Assembly: GCF_000282595.1 (NCBI RefSeq)
Contig: NZ_AKIZ01000016.1
Span: forward strand, 186,001 to 250,000
Origin: Phyllobacterium sp. YR531
GTDB taxonomy: Bacteria; Pseudomonadota; Alphaproteobacteria; Rhizobiales; Rhizobiaceae
Length of the DNA stretch: 64,000 bases
Direction: 5' to 3'
Below are positions 20,004 through 30,527 of the stretch, piece after piece. Positions within the stretch are counted from its first letter, which is position 1; every line of letters begins with the position of its first letter. A program made the position numbers and the translations under genes. Below the pieces are notes generated by a model. It had not been told where the DNA came from. It ran no database searches and saw only the letters and a list, made by a program, of their open reading frames with translations.

Positions 20004-20849
20004 TTAGCGTTCTGCAGCAATGACAGGTTGAACTGACCGTTGAAATTCAGCTGGCGTACGGCCAAAGCTTTGTTTGAACGCAGCACTGAAATGACTATGG
20101 CTTGAAAAACCAAGGTCAAGGCTTAGCATTGTAAGATCATCATAATGTGCGAGCTGATCCAGCGCACGAGCCAATCTGAGACGCAATTGATAACGATAAA
20201 GCGGCACAGCCTCCACCTGCTGGAACACTTGCGTAAGGTAAACAGGCGATACGCCAGTCTCGGAAGCGATTTCCGCCAATGTCCATCGCCGCGCCAAATC
20301 AGAAGAAAGAACAAGCTTGGCACGATCAACAAGCTTTTGACGCCCGTAACTGGCGGCTTTACTGTGCGAAGTACGTTCGCCTAATGAACGACGCACCAAT
20401 GTAAGTGCGAGCGTCTCAGCCTCCAAAGGTTCGATGATTTTGCTGTTCAGGCTATGCCGTAATAGCGCTACAAGCGCTTGCGCTCGCGGATCGATACGCC
20501 GATGCTTGTCGCGGAATATGACAGCTTCACCCTCATGCAAAAGTTTTGCAGGAGCAAGTTCCCGCAGCAACTTCGGGTCTATGGTGAGTGATATGCACGC
20601 GTCCCCACCTTGAACGGGATGGCTGACAGAATAGGTCTCATCCTGATTGAAAAACAGAACCTGATTGGCTTCTGCGACAGCGTCATTGCTACCCACGTGA
20701 CGAACAAAAACACCACGATAAGGAAAAACGAGATGCGTTAGCTCTGAACGCTCCTCTTCGCTCTTATGACGGCATTCGCCTCGGCATATGACGTCCCGTA
20801 TGGTAACCGTCTCGGTCTGAAGCAAAGTTCTGACAGTCAGTTGGGACAT
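20004..20849 (-). CDS. AraC-family transcriptional regulator
   Basis: A 281-aa regulator. The C-terminal third has two helix-turn-helix units: WTLAEIASETGVSPVYLTQVFQQ and LDLGFSSHSHFSAAFKQSFGRTPAEFQ, the AraC signature. The N-terminal part is a cupin-like sensor with a Cys/His cluster (CRGECRHKS) near residue 25. An ATG at 20849 is chosen over an upstream TTG. It lies between two genes that share the C4 module, on the same strand, so it probably controls this group. Confidence 0.9.
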   Translation of the reverse strand: MSQLTVRTLLQTETVTIRDVICRGECRHKSEEERSELTHLVFPYRGVFVRHVGSNDAVAEANQVLFFNQDETYSVSHPVQGGDACISLTIDPKLLRELAPAKLLHEGEAVIFRDKHRRIDPRAQALVALLRHSLNSKIIEPLEAETLALTLVRRSLGERTSHSKAASYGRQKLVDRAKLVLSSDLARRWTLAEIASETGVSPVYLTQVFQQVEAVPLYRYQLRLRLARALDQLAHYDDLTMLSLDLGFSSHSHFSAAFKQSFGRTPAEFQRSVQPVIAAER

Positions 20850-20959
20850 GTGCGTTGCCTGACCATAAAACAATCTGATCCCACCAAATAATCTTTGGGA
20901 GGATCAGAAATCCAGCTAATACAGAAGTACAATAAAGCTCGACGCTTCGGAATTCGATT

Positions 20960-21109
20960 TTATTCCGAAGTTACGTTTGCTTTAAATGCCTCGCCGAGGG
21001 CTACAGCGCACTCCTCGCAGCAGACTTCCACCGTTTTACCGCCGACTGTTACTTTGATGATATCGGAGTCCAGCGCGCAATCGCAAGCCGCACATGTTTT
21101 TGCTACCAT
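20960..21109 (-). CDS. 49-aa C4 metal-binding mini-protein
   Basis: A 49-codon frame from ATG at 21109 to TAA at 20960. It reads MVAKTCAACDCALDSD, then a short beta-like stretch KVTVGGKTVEVC, and ends CCEECAVALGEAFK. It has CxxC (CAAC) and CxxC (CEEC) plus extra cysteines, seven Cys... counting C6, C9, C11, C30, C31 and C34 gives six in total. It is the same layout as residues 1-40 of the hydrolase at 18943-19929 (CAAC ... V.AC..QCAE). AGAGGA lies about 10 bp before the ATG. It is the first gene of the C4/AraC/hydrolase group. Zinc or another soft metal is the likely ligand; function unknown. Confidence 0.82.
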   Translation of the reverse strand: MVAKTCAACDCALDSDIIKVTVGGKTVEVCCEECAVALGEAFKANVTSE

Positions 21110-21223
21110 TGGATCAATCCTCTCCCGAGAGTTTACAACGTCGCTTGTAGAACCATCTTTATGGTGGCCGCACTATCAAAATCTTTAGCGATCTGTTCGG
21201 GCAACTGCGAAACTCACCAAAGA

Positions 21224-21255
21224 AAAAGCCGCCAGATTTCTCCGGCGGCCTTTTT
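21224..21255. terminator. Terminator downstream of ilvC
   Basis: Arms GCCGCC and GGCGGC with A/T-runs on both sides (AAAAA and TTTTT), 19 bp after the ilvC stop. It is well formed on the minus strand for ilvC. Confidence 0.85.
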
Positions 21256-21273
21256 CCTCATGCTTGAATATTC

Positions 21274-22314
<1,041 letters not shown>

Positions 22315-22355
22315 TCAATCAGTATTGTTTCCGATCATTTTCTGACCGGTTTTCC

Positions 22356-22994
22356 TCAGGGTTTATAGAGAATGAGAAATTGTTCAGTGGCCCGCTTTGC
22401 GTCACGTTCAATCGCTGTTTCGCTCAACTCGTAACGGTCTCCGAGCAACAGGCGGATTTGCACGTCGCGAACCACCAGTCCAAAAAATGTACGGAACGCT
22501 TCATCTGCGTGTTCAAACTTAAGTAGCCCCGCCTCGCGACCGAGCAGCAGGACGGGTTCGAGTCTGCGCGCCATCGCAAACGGGCCGTTCTCAAGAACGA
22601 TACCACCAAGATCGCGATCAAGCTCATGCTTGTCGGTACCGGCATGCGTCACCGCTACACGATTCAACGCAACAGAGATTTTACCCGACAGAACGCGCAG
22701 CCAATCAGCTGCAAACCGCTCCAGGCCAATGATTAGCGCATCACGATCAAAAGCATCCCGACTGACGGGAACGCCCCTCACCTTGGAGGCTTGCCATTGG
22801 ACTGTTGCAGTCAGCAAACCATCACGGTCGCCGAACCATTTATAAAGGCTTTCCTTTGAGCAGCTTGCGCGACGGGCAACGCTTGTCATCGTAAGCTTGT
22901 CGCCAGCCTCCACCAGAAGAGCAAGCGCAGCGTCCAAAACATCTTTTTGACGTTCTGTTAATGCGGTCTCGCTGATTTCCAAGTCTGATTTCAA
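22356..22994 (-). CDS. TetR/AcrR-family regulator
   Basis: A regulator of about 212 aa. The helix-turn-helix is AALALLVEAGDKLTMTSVARRASCSKESLYKWFGDRDGLL. The C-terminal ligand domain is not assignable. No ATG start exists in front of the domain; TTG at 22994 has GGAG at good spacing, GTG at 22997 and TTG at 23006 are alternatives. A 31-bp palindrome overlaps the start region, suggesting autoregulation. The FAD monooxygenase gene lies just upstream on the same strand. Confidence 0.87.
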   Translation of the reverse strand: MKSDLEISETALTERQKDVLDAALALLVEAGDKLTMTSVARRASCSKESLYKWFGDRDGLLTATVQWQASKVRGVPVSRDAFDRDALIIGLERFAADWLRVLSGKISVALNRVAVTHAGTDKHELDRDLGGIVLENGPFAMARRLEPVLLLGREAGLLKFEHADEAFRTFFGLVVRDVQIRLLLGDRYELSETAIERDAKRATEQFLILYKP

Positions 22995-23002
22995 CACGCG
23001 CT

Positions 23003-23033
23003 CCAACCGTACCGTACCGTACGTTACGGTTGG
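23003..23033. promoter_or_regulatory. 31-bp palindrome, likely operator of the TetR gene
   Basis: Perfect 9-bp arms CCAACCGTA and TACGGTTGG around a 13-bp centre that repeats the CCGTA unit. It lies directly before the TetR coding start and between it and the monooxygenase gene. TetR proteins usually bind such sites over their own promoters. Confidence 0.6.
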
Positions 23034-23079
23034 TTTTTATTATAGGTAACGTCCTTTGACAAGCGTTACCGAGAAAAAT

Positions 23080-24303
23080 TTATATCCAGATTTTCTCTTT
23101 CAATCCTATCGGTTCAAAAGGATCGACAAGAGTTCCTGAAACCATGGACGCCAATAAATGCGGCGCAGGGGGAATGCGTGAAACAACTGGTACAACACGA
23201 TCGCGGATGAAAGGCAAAACCCTCGAATCTGATTGGTAAAATGGGGTGAACGCACGCGACAGGGTTTGAAATCCACGAATATGTAAGCGTCGGGATTGAG
23301 CATATCGGGATAAAGCTGAGGTAACATCCGTTGTGGTGACCAGCGCGTGAGCCAGCGCTTTGGCGTCCAGCAGAGCCATATTGGCTCCCTGCCCCAATTG
23401 CGGACTGGTGGAGTGCGCTGCATCGCCTATTACCGCAAGATTTCGTCCAATCGGCATTGGCAATGTATGGTGGCCATAACGGGCCAATGTCATGTCACCA
23501 AAGTCATCAATCTGATCGACATAGGCCGAGCATTCTGGCCAAAGTGACAATACATGATCTTTCCATTGCTCAATTCCTGCATTGCGCAGGCTTGATTCTT
23601 CTCCCGGCTTGGTACTCCAGAAGAAGGCAGCGCTGTTCGGACCGTCGGCACCTGCTTTGCCTATCGGCAATACTCCAATCATTACTCCCGCTTTACGGTA
23701 CCTCTGCAGCAGGGAATGCTGGTGAAAACCTTCTGAATGCCAATTGAGGGTTGCCCAGTAAGCGCCATAAACAAGCGGCTTAGGTTCGCAGCTTTTATTT
23801 GCAAAACTCCTGATCTTTGATTTCGAGCCGCTTGCATCAACAACGAGGTCAAAAGCTCCTATGCGGCGGCCATTATCGGCGATGAGTGAATTTGAGCCAG
23901 CTCCAACCTCCATAGAGAGAATATCAACATTTGTTTCAATATCGATGTTTTCTTTCCTGACTGCATTGTAGAGCACATCAAACAAGGCTGCACGATGGAC
24001 AGCAATTCCGTACCTTCCACCTTTTAGCGCGGAATATCTCACATCGAGCACAGTACGACCGGAGTGCGCATCTGCACCGTAAAGCCGGTCAATCCTGTTG
24101 CCCAGTAACTGAATATTCTGAAAAAGCCCAAGATCGTCCAATATTGTCAGCCCTGTCGGCTGCAGGATAAGTCCTGACCCTACCGCTGATGGCGAAGCGA
24201 AACGCTCGAATACTGTAACGTGATGGTTTGCGCGCTTCAGATAGAGCGCAGCTGCCAATCCTGCTGGTCCACCGCCTACAATCGCGATTTGGAGTTTGTT
24301 CAC
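23080..24303 (-). CDS. FAD-dependent monooxygenase
   Basis: A 407-aa class A flavoprotein hydroxylase. It has the dinucleotide loop IAIVGGGPAGLAAALYLKRA, the middle DLVVDASGSKSKIR (DG-like motif) and the GD motif IGDAAHSTSPQLGQGANMALLDA. Aromatic or cyclic substrates are typical. It begins with GTG at 24303, 27 bp after kup on the same strand, and is followed by a TetR regulator, a plausible partner. The substrate cannot be read. Confidence 0.9.
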   Translation of the reverse strand: MNKLQIAIVGGGPAGLAAALYLKRANHHVTVFERFASPSAVGSGLILQPTGLTILDDLGLFQNIQLLGNRIDRLYGADAHSGRTVLDVRYSALKGGRYGIAVHRAALFDVLYNAVRKENIDIETNVDILSMEVGAGSNSLIADNGRRIGAFDLVVDASGSKSKIRSFANKSCEPKPLVYGAYWATLNWHSEGFHQHSLLQRYRKAGVMIGVLPIGKAGADGPNSAAFFWSTKPGEESSLRNAGIEQWKDHVLSLWPECSAYVDQIDDFGDMTLARYGHHTLPMPIGRNLAVIGDAAHSTSPQLGQGANMALLDAKALAHALVTTTDVTSALSRYAQSRRLHIRGFQTLSRAFTPFYQSDSRVLPFIRDRVVPVVSRIPPAPHLLASMVSGTLVDPFEPIGLKEKIWI

Positions 24304-24330
24304 GAGGCCGGCTCTCCAATACAGGACAAA

Positions 24331-26256
24331 CTAGATATTGACCTGCGTCCCGATCTCGACCACCCGACCGGTTGGAATCTGGAAATATTCCGTTGCATCA
24401 CTTGCGCTTCTCGCCAGAGCAATGAAAAGGCGGTCCTGCCATCGGGGCATTTCGGAGCGGGCAGATGCCTTCAAAGATCTGCGGGAAAGAAAGAACGAGG
24501 TCGTCATAATGTCGAACTTCCAGCCTTGCTTACGACAAATAGCGAGTGTCCGCGGGATATTCGGACGCTCCATGTAACCGAACGTCAATGTTACACGCAT
24601 GAATAGGTCGTTGATCGGTTCGATCCGAACCCGATCGCTCTTTTTGACCAGTGGTGATGGCGCAGTAATTACCGTCAGAATGACATTGTTCTGATGCAGA
24701 ACTTTGTAGTGTTTGAGACTGTGCATGAGAGCGGTTGGAGTGCTTTTCGGGTCACCAGTCAGGAAAACGGCAGTGCCCGGCACCAGCGTAGGTGGATTCT
24801 CGGCCATTTTCTTCGAGATCAGAGCAAGCGGAACTTCTCCCTTGCGAGTCTTTTCGAAGAGCTTCCGGCTGCCGCGAACCCATGTAAACATGATGAGAAC
24901 AACCAGAAAGGCGACCACCAGTGATGCCCAGCCACCATCAACCACTTTGATCAGATTCGCACTGACAAATGTCAGATCAATGATCAGGAAGCATCCGGTC
25001 AAGCTTGCTGCCAACCACAGGCTCCATTTCCAGATGCGGGTCATGACAATGAAGAGCAATATCGTCGTAACAAGCATATTTCCGGTTACGGCAATACCGT
25101 AGGCAGAAGCCAGGTTCGACGAGCGCTCAAAGCCCAATACAAGCAGTACGACAACGATACCGAGCAGCACATTAACCTTGGGCAAATAGACTTGACCCGA
25201 CTGCTTCTCCGACGTGTGCTCTATGTTCAATCGTGGCAGAAGATTGAGTTGCACCGCCTGGCGAGACAGGGAATAGGCACCGGAGATGACTGCCTGACTG
25301 GCAATTACAGTTGCCATGGTTGCAAGTAGCACCATCGGCAAAAGCGCCCAATGCGGGAACATCTCAAAGAAGGGATTCTTTGCTTCATCCGGATAGGCGA
25401 GAATGAATGCACCCTGCCCAAAATAATTCAGCAGCAAACATGGGAAAACCACCCACATCCATGCTGTAGCGATCGGCTTACGCCCAAAATGCCCAAGATC
25501 GGCATAGAGTGCCTCCGCCCCGGTCACAGCAAGAAAAACAGTGCCTATCGTCGGAAAGGCTGTTTGCGGGTTGTTGATGATATACTCGAACGCATAATAG
25601 GGATTAACGGCAGCAAATATGCTGAGATCATCCGCGATATGTAACAGTCCGAAGAATCCGATTGCCAGAAACCAGATCAACGTGATTGGCCCAAATATCT
25701 TCGCTACACTTGCCGTCCCAAATCTCTGGATAGAGAACAGTGTTAGAAGAATGACAATCGTAATGGGGACGATAAACGGTTTTAGAGTCGGCGTTACTAT
25801 CTCAAGCCCCTCTACTGCAGAGAGGACGGAGATCGCCGGGGTGATCACGGCATCGCCGTAGAACAGCGACGCTCCGATAATTCCAAGCCCGAGAATTAGT
25901 TGCGGTCGTGATTTAAAGCTCGACCGTGCCAGTGCCATGAGAGAAAGAATACCGCCTTCACCGTCATTATCGGCGCGCAGTACAAAGATGACGTATTTGA
26001 TGGTAACGATGAGTGCCAGTGCCCAGAAAATCATCGAAACAACGCCGAGAACGTCGGTGCGGCTTAAACTGCCATCCAGCGATGCGGCGTGCAGTGCTTC
26101 TCGAAAAGCATAGATCGGGCTCGTTCCGATGTCGCCATAAACAACACCTAGAGCGCCCAGAACCAATACTGGAAAAGCTTCTTTGTGATGCGGCTCCGGT
26201 TCATAGTTCACCGAACCATTGTCGCAATCATCACCGACCGTTTGGTGGTCATTCAT
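24331..26256 (-). CDS. kup: Low-affinity potassium transporter Kup
   Basis: A 641-aa KUP/HAK/KT protein: LGALGVVYGDIGTSPIYAFRE is the diagnostic N-terminal motif, followed by about twelve membrane segments (ALSLMALARS, YGDAVITPAISVLSAVEGLE, ADLGHFG) and a cytoplasmic C-terminal domain of about 180 residues. It takes up K+ with protons through the inner membrane. The reading frame is intact and of normal length. Confidence 0.97.
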   Translation of the reverse strand: MNDHQTVGDDCDNGSVNYEPEPHHKEAFPVLVLGALGVVYGDIGTSPIYAFREALHAASLDGSLSRTDVLGVVSMIFWALALIVTIKYVIFVLRADNDGEGGILSLMALARSSFKSRPQLILGLGIIGASLFYGDAVITPAISVLSAVEGLEIVTPTLKPFIVPITIVILLTLFSIQRFGTASVAKIFGPITLIWFLAIGFFGLLHIADDLSIFAAVNPYYAFEYIINNPQTAFPTIGTVFLAVTGAEALYADLGHFGRKPIATAWMWVVFPCLLLNYFGQGAFILAYPDEAKNPFFEMFPHWALLPMVLLATMATVIASQAVISGAYSLSRQAVQLNLLPRLNIEHTSEKQSGQVYLPKVNVLLGIVVVLLVLGFERSSNLASAYGIAVTGNMLVTTILLFIVMTRIWKWSLWLAASLTGCFLIIDLTFVSANLIKVVDGGWASLVVAFLVVLIMFTWVRGSRKLFEKTRKGEVPLALISKKMAENPPTLVPGTAVFLTGDPKSTPTALMHSLKHYKVLHQNNVILTVITAPSPLVKKSDRVRIEPINDLFMRVTLTFGYMERPNIPRTLAICRKQGWKFDIMTTSFFLSRRSLKASARSEMPRWQDRLFIALARSASDATEYFQIPTGRVVEIGTQVNI

Positions 26257-26396
26257 AAAAGTTTTCCCTCGCTCCTACAGCGTGGGCGGACGAGTTAGTC
26301 GTGTTGCACCGCAATATCAATCGCCATTTTAACATAACTTACCCTTCATGTTATGCAAAAATGCATGGCAAAAGATTAATGTGCCAAATCAAAGCA

Positions 26397-27137
26397 TTAT
26401 ACTTTGAGTGCATCAAGAAATCTTTCCACAGCCCCTGCCATTCCATGCACTAAGGCATCGGCGGTGAGGCCATGTCCAATTGAAACTTCAACCAGATTTG
26501 GCACTTTCTCGACCAGCGCAGGTAGATTGGCGACAGTTAAATCATGTCCGGCATTAACCGCTACACCGGCATTTTCTGCTGCGACGGCGGTCAAGGTCAG
26601 CTTTTCAAGTTCAATCGCTGCACGTTTAGCGTCATCATGCGTAGCGCCATAGGGACCGGTATAAAGCTCAACTCGATCCGCGCCCAGCTTCTTTGCTGCT
26701 TCGGGCGCTTCAGGGTCCGGATCTATGAACAGGGAAACCCTGGCACCTTGGTTCTTCAGCCTCCGAATAATGGGCTCGAGAAAATCGGCATTGCGTTTCA
26801 AGTCCCACCCATGATCAGAAGTGGACTGTGCTGGATCGTCGGGCACCAGTGTAACCTGTTCGGGCTCATTCCTGGCAATTAATTCCAGAAACCCGCTGGT
26901 TGGGTATCCTTCAATATTGAACTCTGCTTCGGGAAACTCGTCATCGATAAGTGCACGGATGAGCGGCAGATCGGAGAAACGAATATGTCTTTGGTCTGGA
27001 CGGGGGTGTACCGTCAGGCCAGCGGCTCCCGCAGCTAAGGCGATGCGGCCAATGCCTATAACATTAGGCCAAGGCAGGTCACGACGATTCCGCAACATGG
27101 CAATCGCGTTGAGATTAACAGACAATGATGCGGTCAT
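26397..27137 (-). CDS. pdxJ: Pyridoxine 5'-phosphate synthase
   Basis: A 246-aa TIM-barrel enzyme condensing 3-amino-2-oxopropyl phosphate with deoxyxylulose phosphate to make vitamin B6. Landmarks: [15 protein letters not shown] at the start, [17 protein letters not shown] with the catalytic His, [27 protein letters not shown] and [15 protein letters not shown]. Full length and intact. Confidence 0.97.
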   Translation of the reverse strand: MTASLSVNLNAIAMLRNRRDLPWPNVIGIGRIALAAGAAGLTVHPRPDQRHIRFSDLPLIRALIDDEFPEAEFNIEGYPTSGFLELIARNEPEQVTLVPDDPAQSTSDHGWDLKRNADFLEPIIRRLKNQGARVSLFIDPDPEAPEAAKKLGADRVELYTGPYGATHDDAKRAAIELEKLTLTAVAAENAGVAVNAGHDLTVANLPALVEKVPNLVEVSIGHGLTADALVHGMAGAVERFLDALKV

Positions 27138-27235
27138 GAACAGTATCCGGAACAGTGTGCAGAGCGTTGTTGTACATGAGTTTGGCGAGGCTAGACATGG
27201 TTATCTTGCCACACCGACAAAAAGCAAAGTGATCC

Positions 27236-28363
27236 TTACCGCACAACAGTCAGTCGTTCTGCCGCACGCGTAATAGCCGTATAAAGCCAACGATCCCGCG
27301 TATCTCGAAACGCATAACTCTCATCAAATAGAACAACTTCATTCCACTGGGAGCCCTGAGCCTTATGGGTCGTCAAAGCGTAACCGTAATCGAAATCATC
27401 GAAACGCTTCTTCATTTGCCAGGGAATTTCCACATCTGGATCGTCGAACTGCGCTTTCAGCAACTTGATTTTAGCAACGCCGCGCCCTGGTTCTTCATCT
27501 TCCGGTGCAATGAGGAGATTGATACCGGGTTTCACCGTCTCACGCGAGGAAGTCATTACTTTCCAAAGTGAACCGTTCAAAAGTCCTTTGGCCGGGTCGT
27601 TCCGCAGGCAAACCAGCTTATCGCCAGCTTGCGGAAAAGCGGCGGAGAAGCCCTTGAGCTCCCTCAAACGTTGGTTATAGCGCTTACGAGTGCGGTTGGT
27701 ACCTACCAGAACTTGATCGGCACCGAGCACCAATTCCTGCGTAACGTCCGATTTGGCAATCACTTTTGCGGCGCCGTAGTCTCCCAAGTCAAAGTCGCGT
27801 CCCTCACGAACATCCAGTGCCAAACGCAAAATGGGATTGTCCCGTGCTTGCCGGTGAATCTCACTCAACAGGAAATCAGGTTCGTGCTCAGTGAAGAAGC
27901 CCCCACCAGATATTGGCGGCAACTGCCCCGGATCTCCAAGAACAAGGATAGGTGTTCCAAAACTCATTAGATCGCGCCCGAGCTGCTCATCAACCATTGA
28001 GCACTCATCCACAACGATCAATTTCGCCTTCGCGACAGGACTCTGGCGATTGAGGGAAAACGTTGGCGCTATACTAGTTTTGCCGGTCGTCTCGTTCTCA
28101 ACTGCTTCTTCACCGCGCGGACGATATATCAGCGAATGCAGCGTGCGGGCATTTCTCGCACCCTTTGAACGCAGCACTTGCGCTGCCTTGCCTGTGAATG
28201 CAGCAAATTGAACATCACCCTCAATGTGTTCAGCAAAATAGCGAGCGAGTGTAGTCTTGCCGGTACCGGCATAGCCAAACAGCCTGAAAATCGGACTCCG
28301 CCCGCCTTTCAGCCATTTTGAAACGGCCTGTAGGGCCTCATCCTGTTGTGGTGACAGTTGCAT
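27236..28363 (-). CDS. RecD-like ATP-dependent DNA helicase
   Basis: A 375-aa superfamily 1 helicase of the short RecD2/Dda-like kind. Motif I is GYAGTGKTTLARYF (near residue 30), motif II VVDECSMVD, motif III LGDPGQLPPI, and the UvrD_C_2 end YALTTHKAQGSQWNEVVLFDE with the final TAITRAAERLTVV. It lacks the N-terminal domain of RecD2. It should unwind DNA 5'-3' with ATP. No RecB/RecC genes are nearby. Confidence 0.92.
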   Translation of the reverse strand: MQLSPQQDEALQAVSKWLKGGRSPIFRLFGYAGTGKTTLARYFAEHIEGDVQFAAFTGKAAQVLRSKGARNARTLHSLIYRPRGEEAVENETTGKTSIAPTFSLNRQSPVAKAKLIVVDECSMVDEQLGRDLMSFGTPILVLGDPGQLPPISGGGFFTEHEPDFLLSEIHRQARDNPILRLALDVREGRDFDLGDYGAAKVIAKSDVTQELVLGADQVLVGTNRTRKRYNQRLRELKGFSAAFPQAGDKLVCLRNDPAKGLLNGSLWKVMTSSRETVKPGINLLIAPEDEEPGRGVAKIKLLKAQFDDPDVEIPWQMKKRFDDFDYGYALTTHKAQGSQWNEVVLFDESYAFRDTRDRWLYTAITRAAERLTVVR

Positions 28364-28424
28364 TGTGCTGAGAGACAGGATTCGTAGTCAAAGGGCAAGG
28401 AAAATGCTCGGTAACCACATTAGA

Positions 28425-28874
28425 CTATAGATTATCCGGGTTGCCCGAACGTATCTGTCCTTCACCCGCTAGCCCGAATTGCTGATCGAGCATCCGGAAG
28501 CGATCGCCCTTTACCTGCAACTTCCAGCAGATCTTTTTTTCTTCGCCTTCGTAGGTAAAACAAAGGCTACCTTGGTCGAGTGCCCATTCACCCGAATAGG
28601 ACATTCCCTTTGTTGCCAGCTGCTCTGGTTTGCAGCATTCAATCATCTTGCCGCGCGACGTTCCGTCTGCGCCAAGGTACTCACTGAAGTTGAACGGCGG
28701 TTGCGCTTTCACTTCTCCCGTCAAGGTTGCCCCTGTGATGATCTTGCGCAGTTCTTCCTCATTGGGTGCAGGCCAGATGTCAGTCTGCGCAAAAGCATGT
28801 GTTCCCACAAACCCCAACACGAGCAAGGCAAGAACTATGGTTCGTCGTATCAGTGTCAGCATGGTGTGTCTCAT
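28425..28874 (-). CDS. Secreted protein of unknown function at end of nitrile hydratase operon
   Basis: A 149-aa protein with a signal peptide (cut after THAFA). The mature part of about 120 residues has a Cys pair (ECCKPEQL) and two further Cys (SLCFTY, KICWKL), suited to disulfides in the periplasm. I do not recognise the family. Its ATG overlaps the stop of the nitrile hydratase accessory gene by four bases, so it belongs to that operon by position. A start at 28862 is also possible. Confidence 0.75.
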   Translation of the reverse strand: MRHTMLTLIRRTIVLALLVLGFVGTHAFAQTDIWPAPNEEELRKIITGATLTGEVKAQPPFNFSEYLGADGTSRGKMIECCKPEQLATKGMSYSGEWALDQGSLCFTYEGEEKKICWKLQVKGDRFRMLDQQFGLAGEGQIRSGNPDNL

Positions 28875-29248
28875 AACCGATCAGGATCATTTTCCAGCCT
28901 GATAGGCTGTCCGTGTGGCGTTGCCAAGGCAGCACGTTGCCAAGCGCGCGTCAGCAAATCTATGTCAGACTTCGGTGCAATATTCATTCCCGTGATGAGT
29001 GATTCCAAAGCGGCAAGCCAGCATTGGTAATAATTGCTCGCCTCCCCCCGCGTTTCGGCTTTCTTGATTTCAGACGACAGAGCCTGTGCCCATTCGCTCC
29101 AGGTAAATAATTTTCGCTCATGCAATGCAACCACCATTGCAAATGCTTCTGCCTGCCAAGGCTCTGCAAAAACAGGCGTTTCAGTCGCCGAACCAGCAGG
29201 CGCATCAACCGGATCATGCAAGTTCAAGATAGCTCTCCCAAGCATCAA
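28871..29248 (-). CDS. Nitrile hydratase accessory/activator protein
   Basis: A 125-aa protein resembling the N-terminal part of nitrile hydratase beta subunits (PVFAEPWQAEAFAMVVALHERKLFTWSEWAQALSSEI, then YYQCWLAALESLI). Such proteins (NhlE, P14K) act as subunit-swapping chaperones that insert cobalt into the alpha subunit. It overlaps the beta gene by 35 bp and its stop overlaps the next start, so it is tightly coupled. Confidence 0.9.
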   Translation of the reverse strand: MMLGRAILNLHDPVDAPAGSATETPVFAEPWQAEAFAMVVALHERKLFTWSEWAQALSSEIKKAETRGEASNYYQCWLAALESLITGMNIAPKSDIDLLTRAWQRAALATPHGQPIRLENDPDRL

Positions 29249-29873
29249 TGCTGACGGTCAATTGGGGGTCTGCGGCATTGCCCCAGATTTCTGTGGCTGA
29301 AAAAACCACGGTATAAACATATTGGGGATTTTCACCCTCGCCATGCGCATTGCTATCAGGAAACACAAAACCATTATGAACAGCTTCGATCACACCAAGC
29401 TTGTTCCGCGCATATCGTGGCAAACGTGTATGCGTCTGCGGGTTTAAATTGCGTGTTCGGACACGATCCCCGGATTTGAACCGAGGCGGGATCGCCATCT
29501 CCCTGTCACAAGGACCGCCCTTGGCGAGAACAGCGGTTACATTGCTTGCTCCAAGGATGCGCTTTGGTGTCGTACCTTTGCTGATGCTTTTCCCCGCATT
29601 GAGTTCGTCAAACGAAACAAAACCATGCCGCTCAAGCAAGACCTCCAGGGCTTTAATCCAGATTTCATAGTAACTTGATGAATAATAATCTGCCGGATGC
29701 AGGCTTTCACGTGCATGGCGGCTTTCATCAATGTTCCAGTGGCCCATTCCCCCAGCGGCCAACGTCAAACCCAACGCTCGCTTCTGCCAGCCCGCATGAA
29801 ACAATGGCTCGTCAATTTCCGGTGCAACGGGACCGAAACCCATTTGCCCACCGAGATCCTGCGGGCCATTCAT
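29214..29873 (-). CDS. nthB: Nitrile hydratase subunit beta
   Basis: A 219-aa protein starting [16 protein letters not shown], the beta-subunit signature, with [22 protein letters not shown] in the helical half and the SH3-like C-terminal barrel ([29 protein letters not shown]). With the alpha subunit it hydrates nitriles to amides in the cytoplasm. It overlaps nthA by 4 bp. Confidence 0.97.
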   Translation of the reverse strand: MNGPQDLGGQMGFGPVAPEIDEPLFHAGWQKRALGLTLAAGGMGHWNIDESRHARESLHPADYYSSSYYEIWIKALEVLLERHGFVSFDELNAGKSISKGTTPKRILGASNVTAVLAKGGPCDREMAIPPRFKSGDRVRTRNLNPQTHTRLPRYARNKLGVIEAVHNGFVFPDSNAHGEGENPQYVYTVVFSATEIWGNAADPQLTVSIDAWESYLELA

Positions 29874-30490
29874 GGCTTTACCGGCGGCAAAGCAAATCCG
29901 GTCCCGATCATGGAATTGCGTGTAACCAAGTCGGTCAACTGTTCTTCATTCAGATCATCAGAGCCCTCAGGGCGTACCGGCACGACAAGATATCGAAGCT
30001 CTGCAGTCGAGTCCCACACGCGAATGTGCGTTGTCTCAGGCAAAATTACGTCAAACTCAGCCAGAACACCCCGAGGATCAATAACAGCTCTCGACCTGTA
30101 AGGAGGGGACTTGTACCAGACCGGAGGCAACCCGAGTACAGACCATGGATAACAGGAGCAGAGTGTGCAGACGACAAGATTGTGCGTCTCCTCTGTATTG
30201 AATACCGCCTGCATGTGCTCGCCTTGCCGACCAGAAAATCCGAGCGAAGCGATCGCCGCTGTGGCATCACGCTTAAGCCATTCGGAAAACCCGGCATCGC
30301 TCCACGCTTTTGCTACAACCTTGGCACCATTGCGCGGGCCGACCTTGGTTTCGTAGGTCTCGACTATGGCATCTATTGCCAGTGGATCGATAAGCCCCTT
30401 CTCGGTCAGGATAGTTTCCAGCGCACGCACCCTCGCCGCCATCGGGTCGAGTTCATTATCGTGCTGGTGGTCATCGTGGTCGTGTGGCAT
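29870..30490 (-). CDS. nthA: Nitrile hydratase subunit alpha, cobalt type
   Basis: A 206-aa catalytic subunit. The metal site [10 protein letters not shown] (Cys 108, 111 and 113) has the Thr that marks cobalt-type enzymes; iron types have Ser there. Cys 111 and 113 are oxidised in active enzymes. The N-terminus [11 protein letters not shown] is unusually rich in His and Asp and may bind metal. First of the nthA-nthB-accessory-secreted protein set; a LysE exporter gene lies 37 bp upstream on the same strand. Confidence 0.97.
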   Translation of the reverse strand: MPHDHDDHQHDNELDPMAARVRALETILTEKGLIDPLAIDAIVETYETKVGPRNGAKVVAKAWSDAGFSEWLKRDATAAIASLGFSGRQGEHMQAVFNTEETHNLVVCTLCSCYPWSVLGLPPVWYKSPPYRSRAVIDPRGVLAEFDVILPETTHIRVWDSTAELRYLVVPVRPEGSDDLNEEQLTDLVTRNSMIGTGFALPPVKP

Positions 30491-30527
30491 GGCAAAATCC
30501 TATGGCTCTACGACTTTTGATGCAAGC

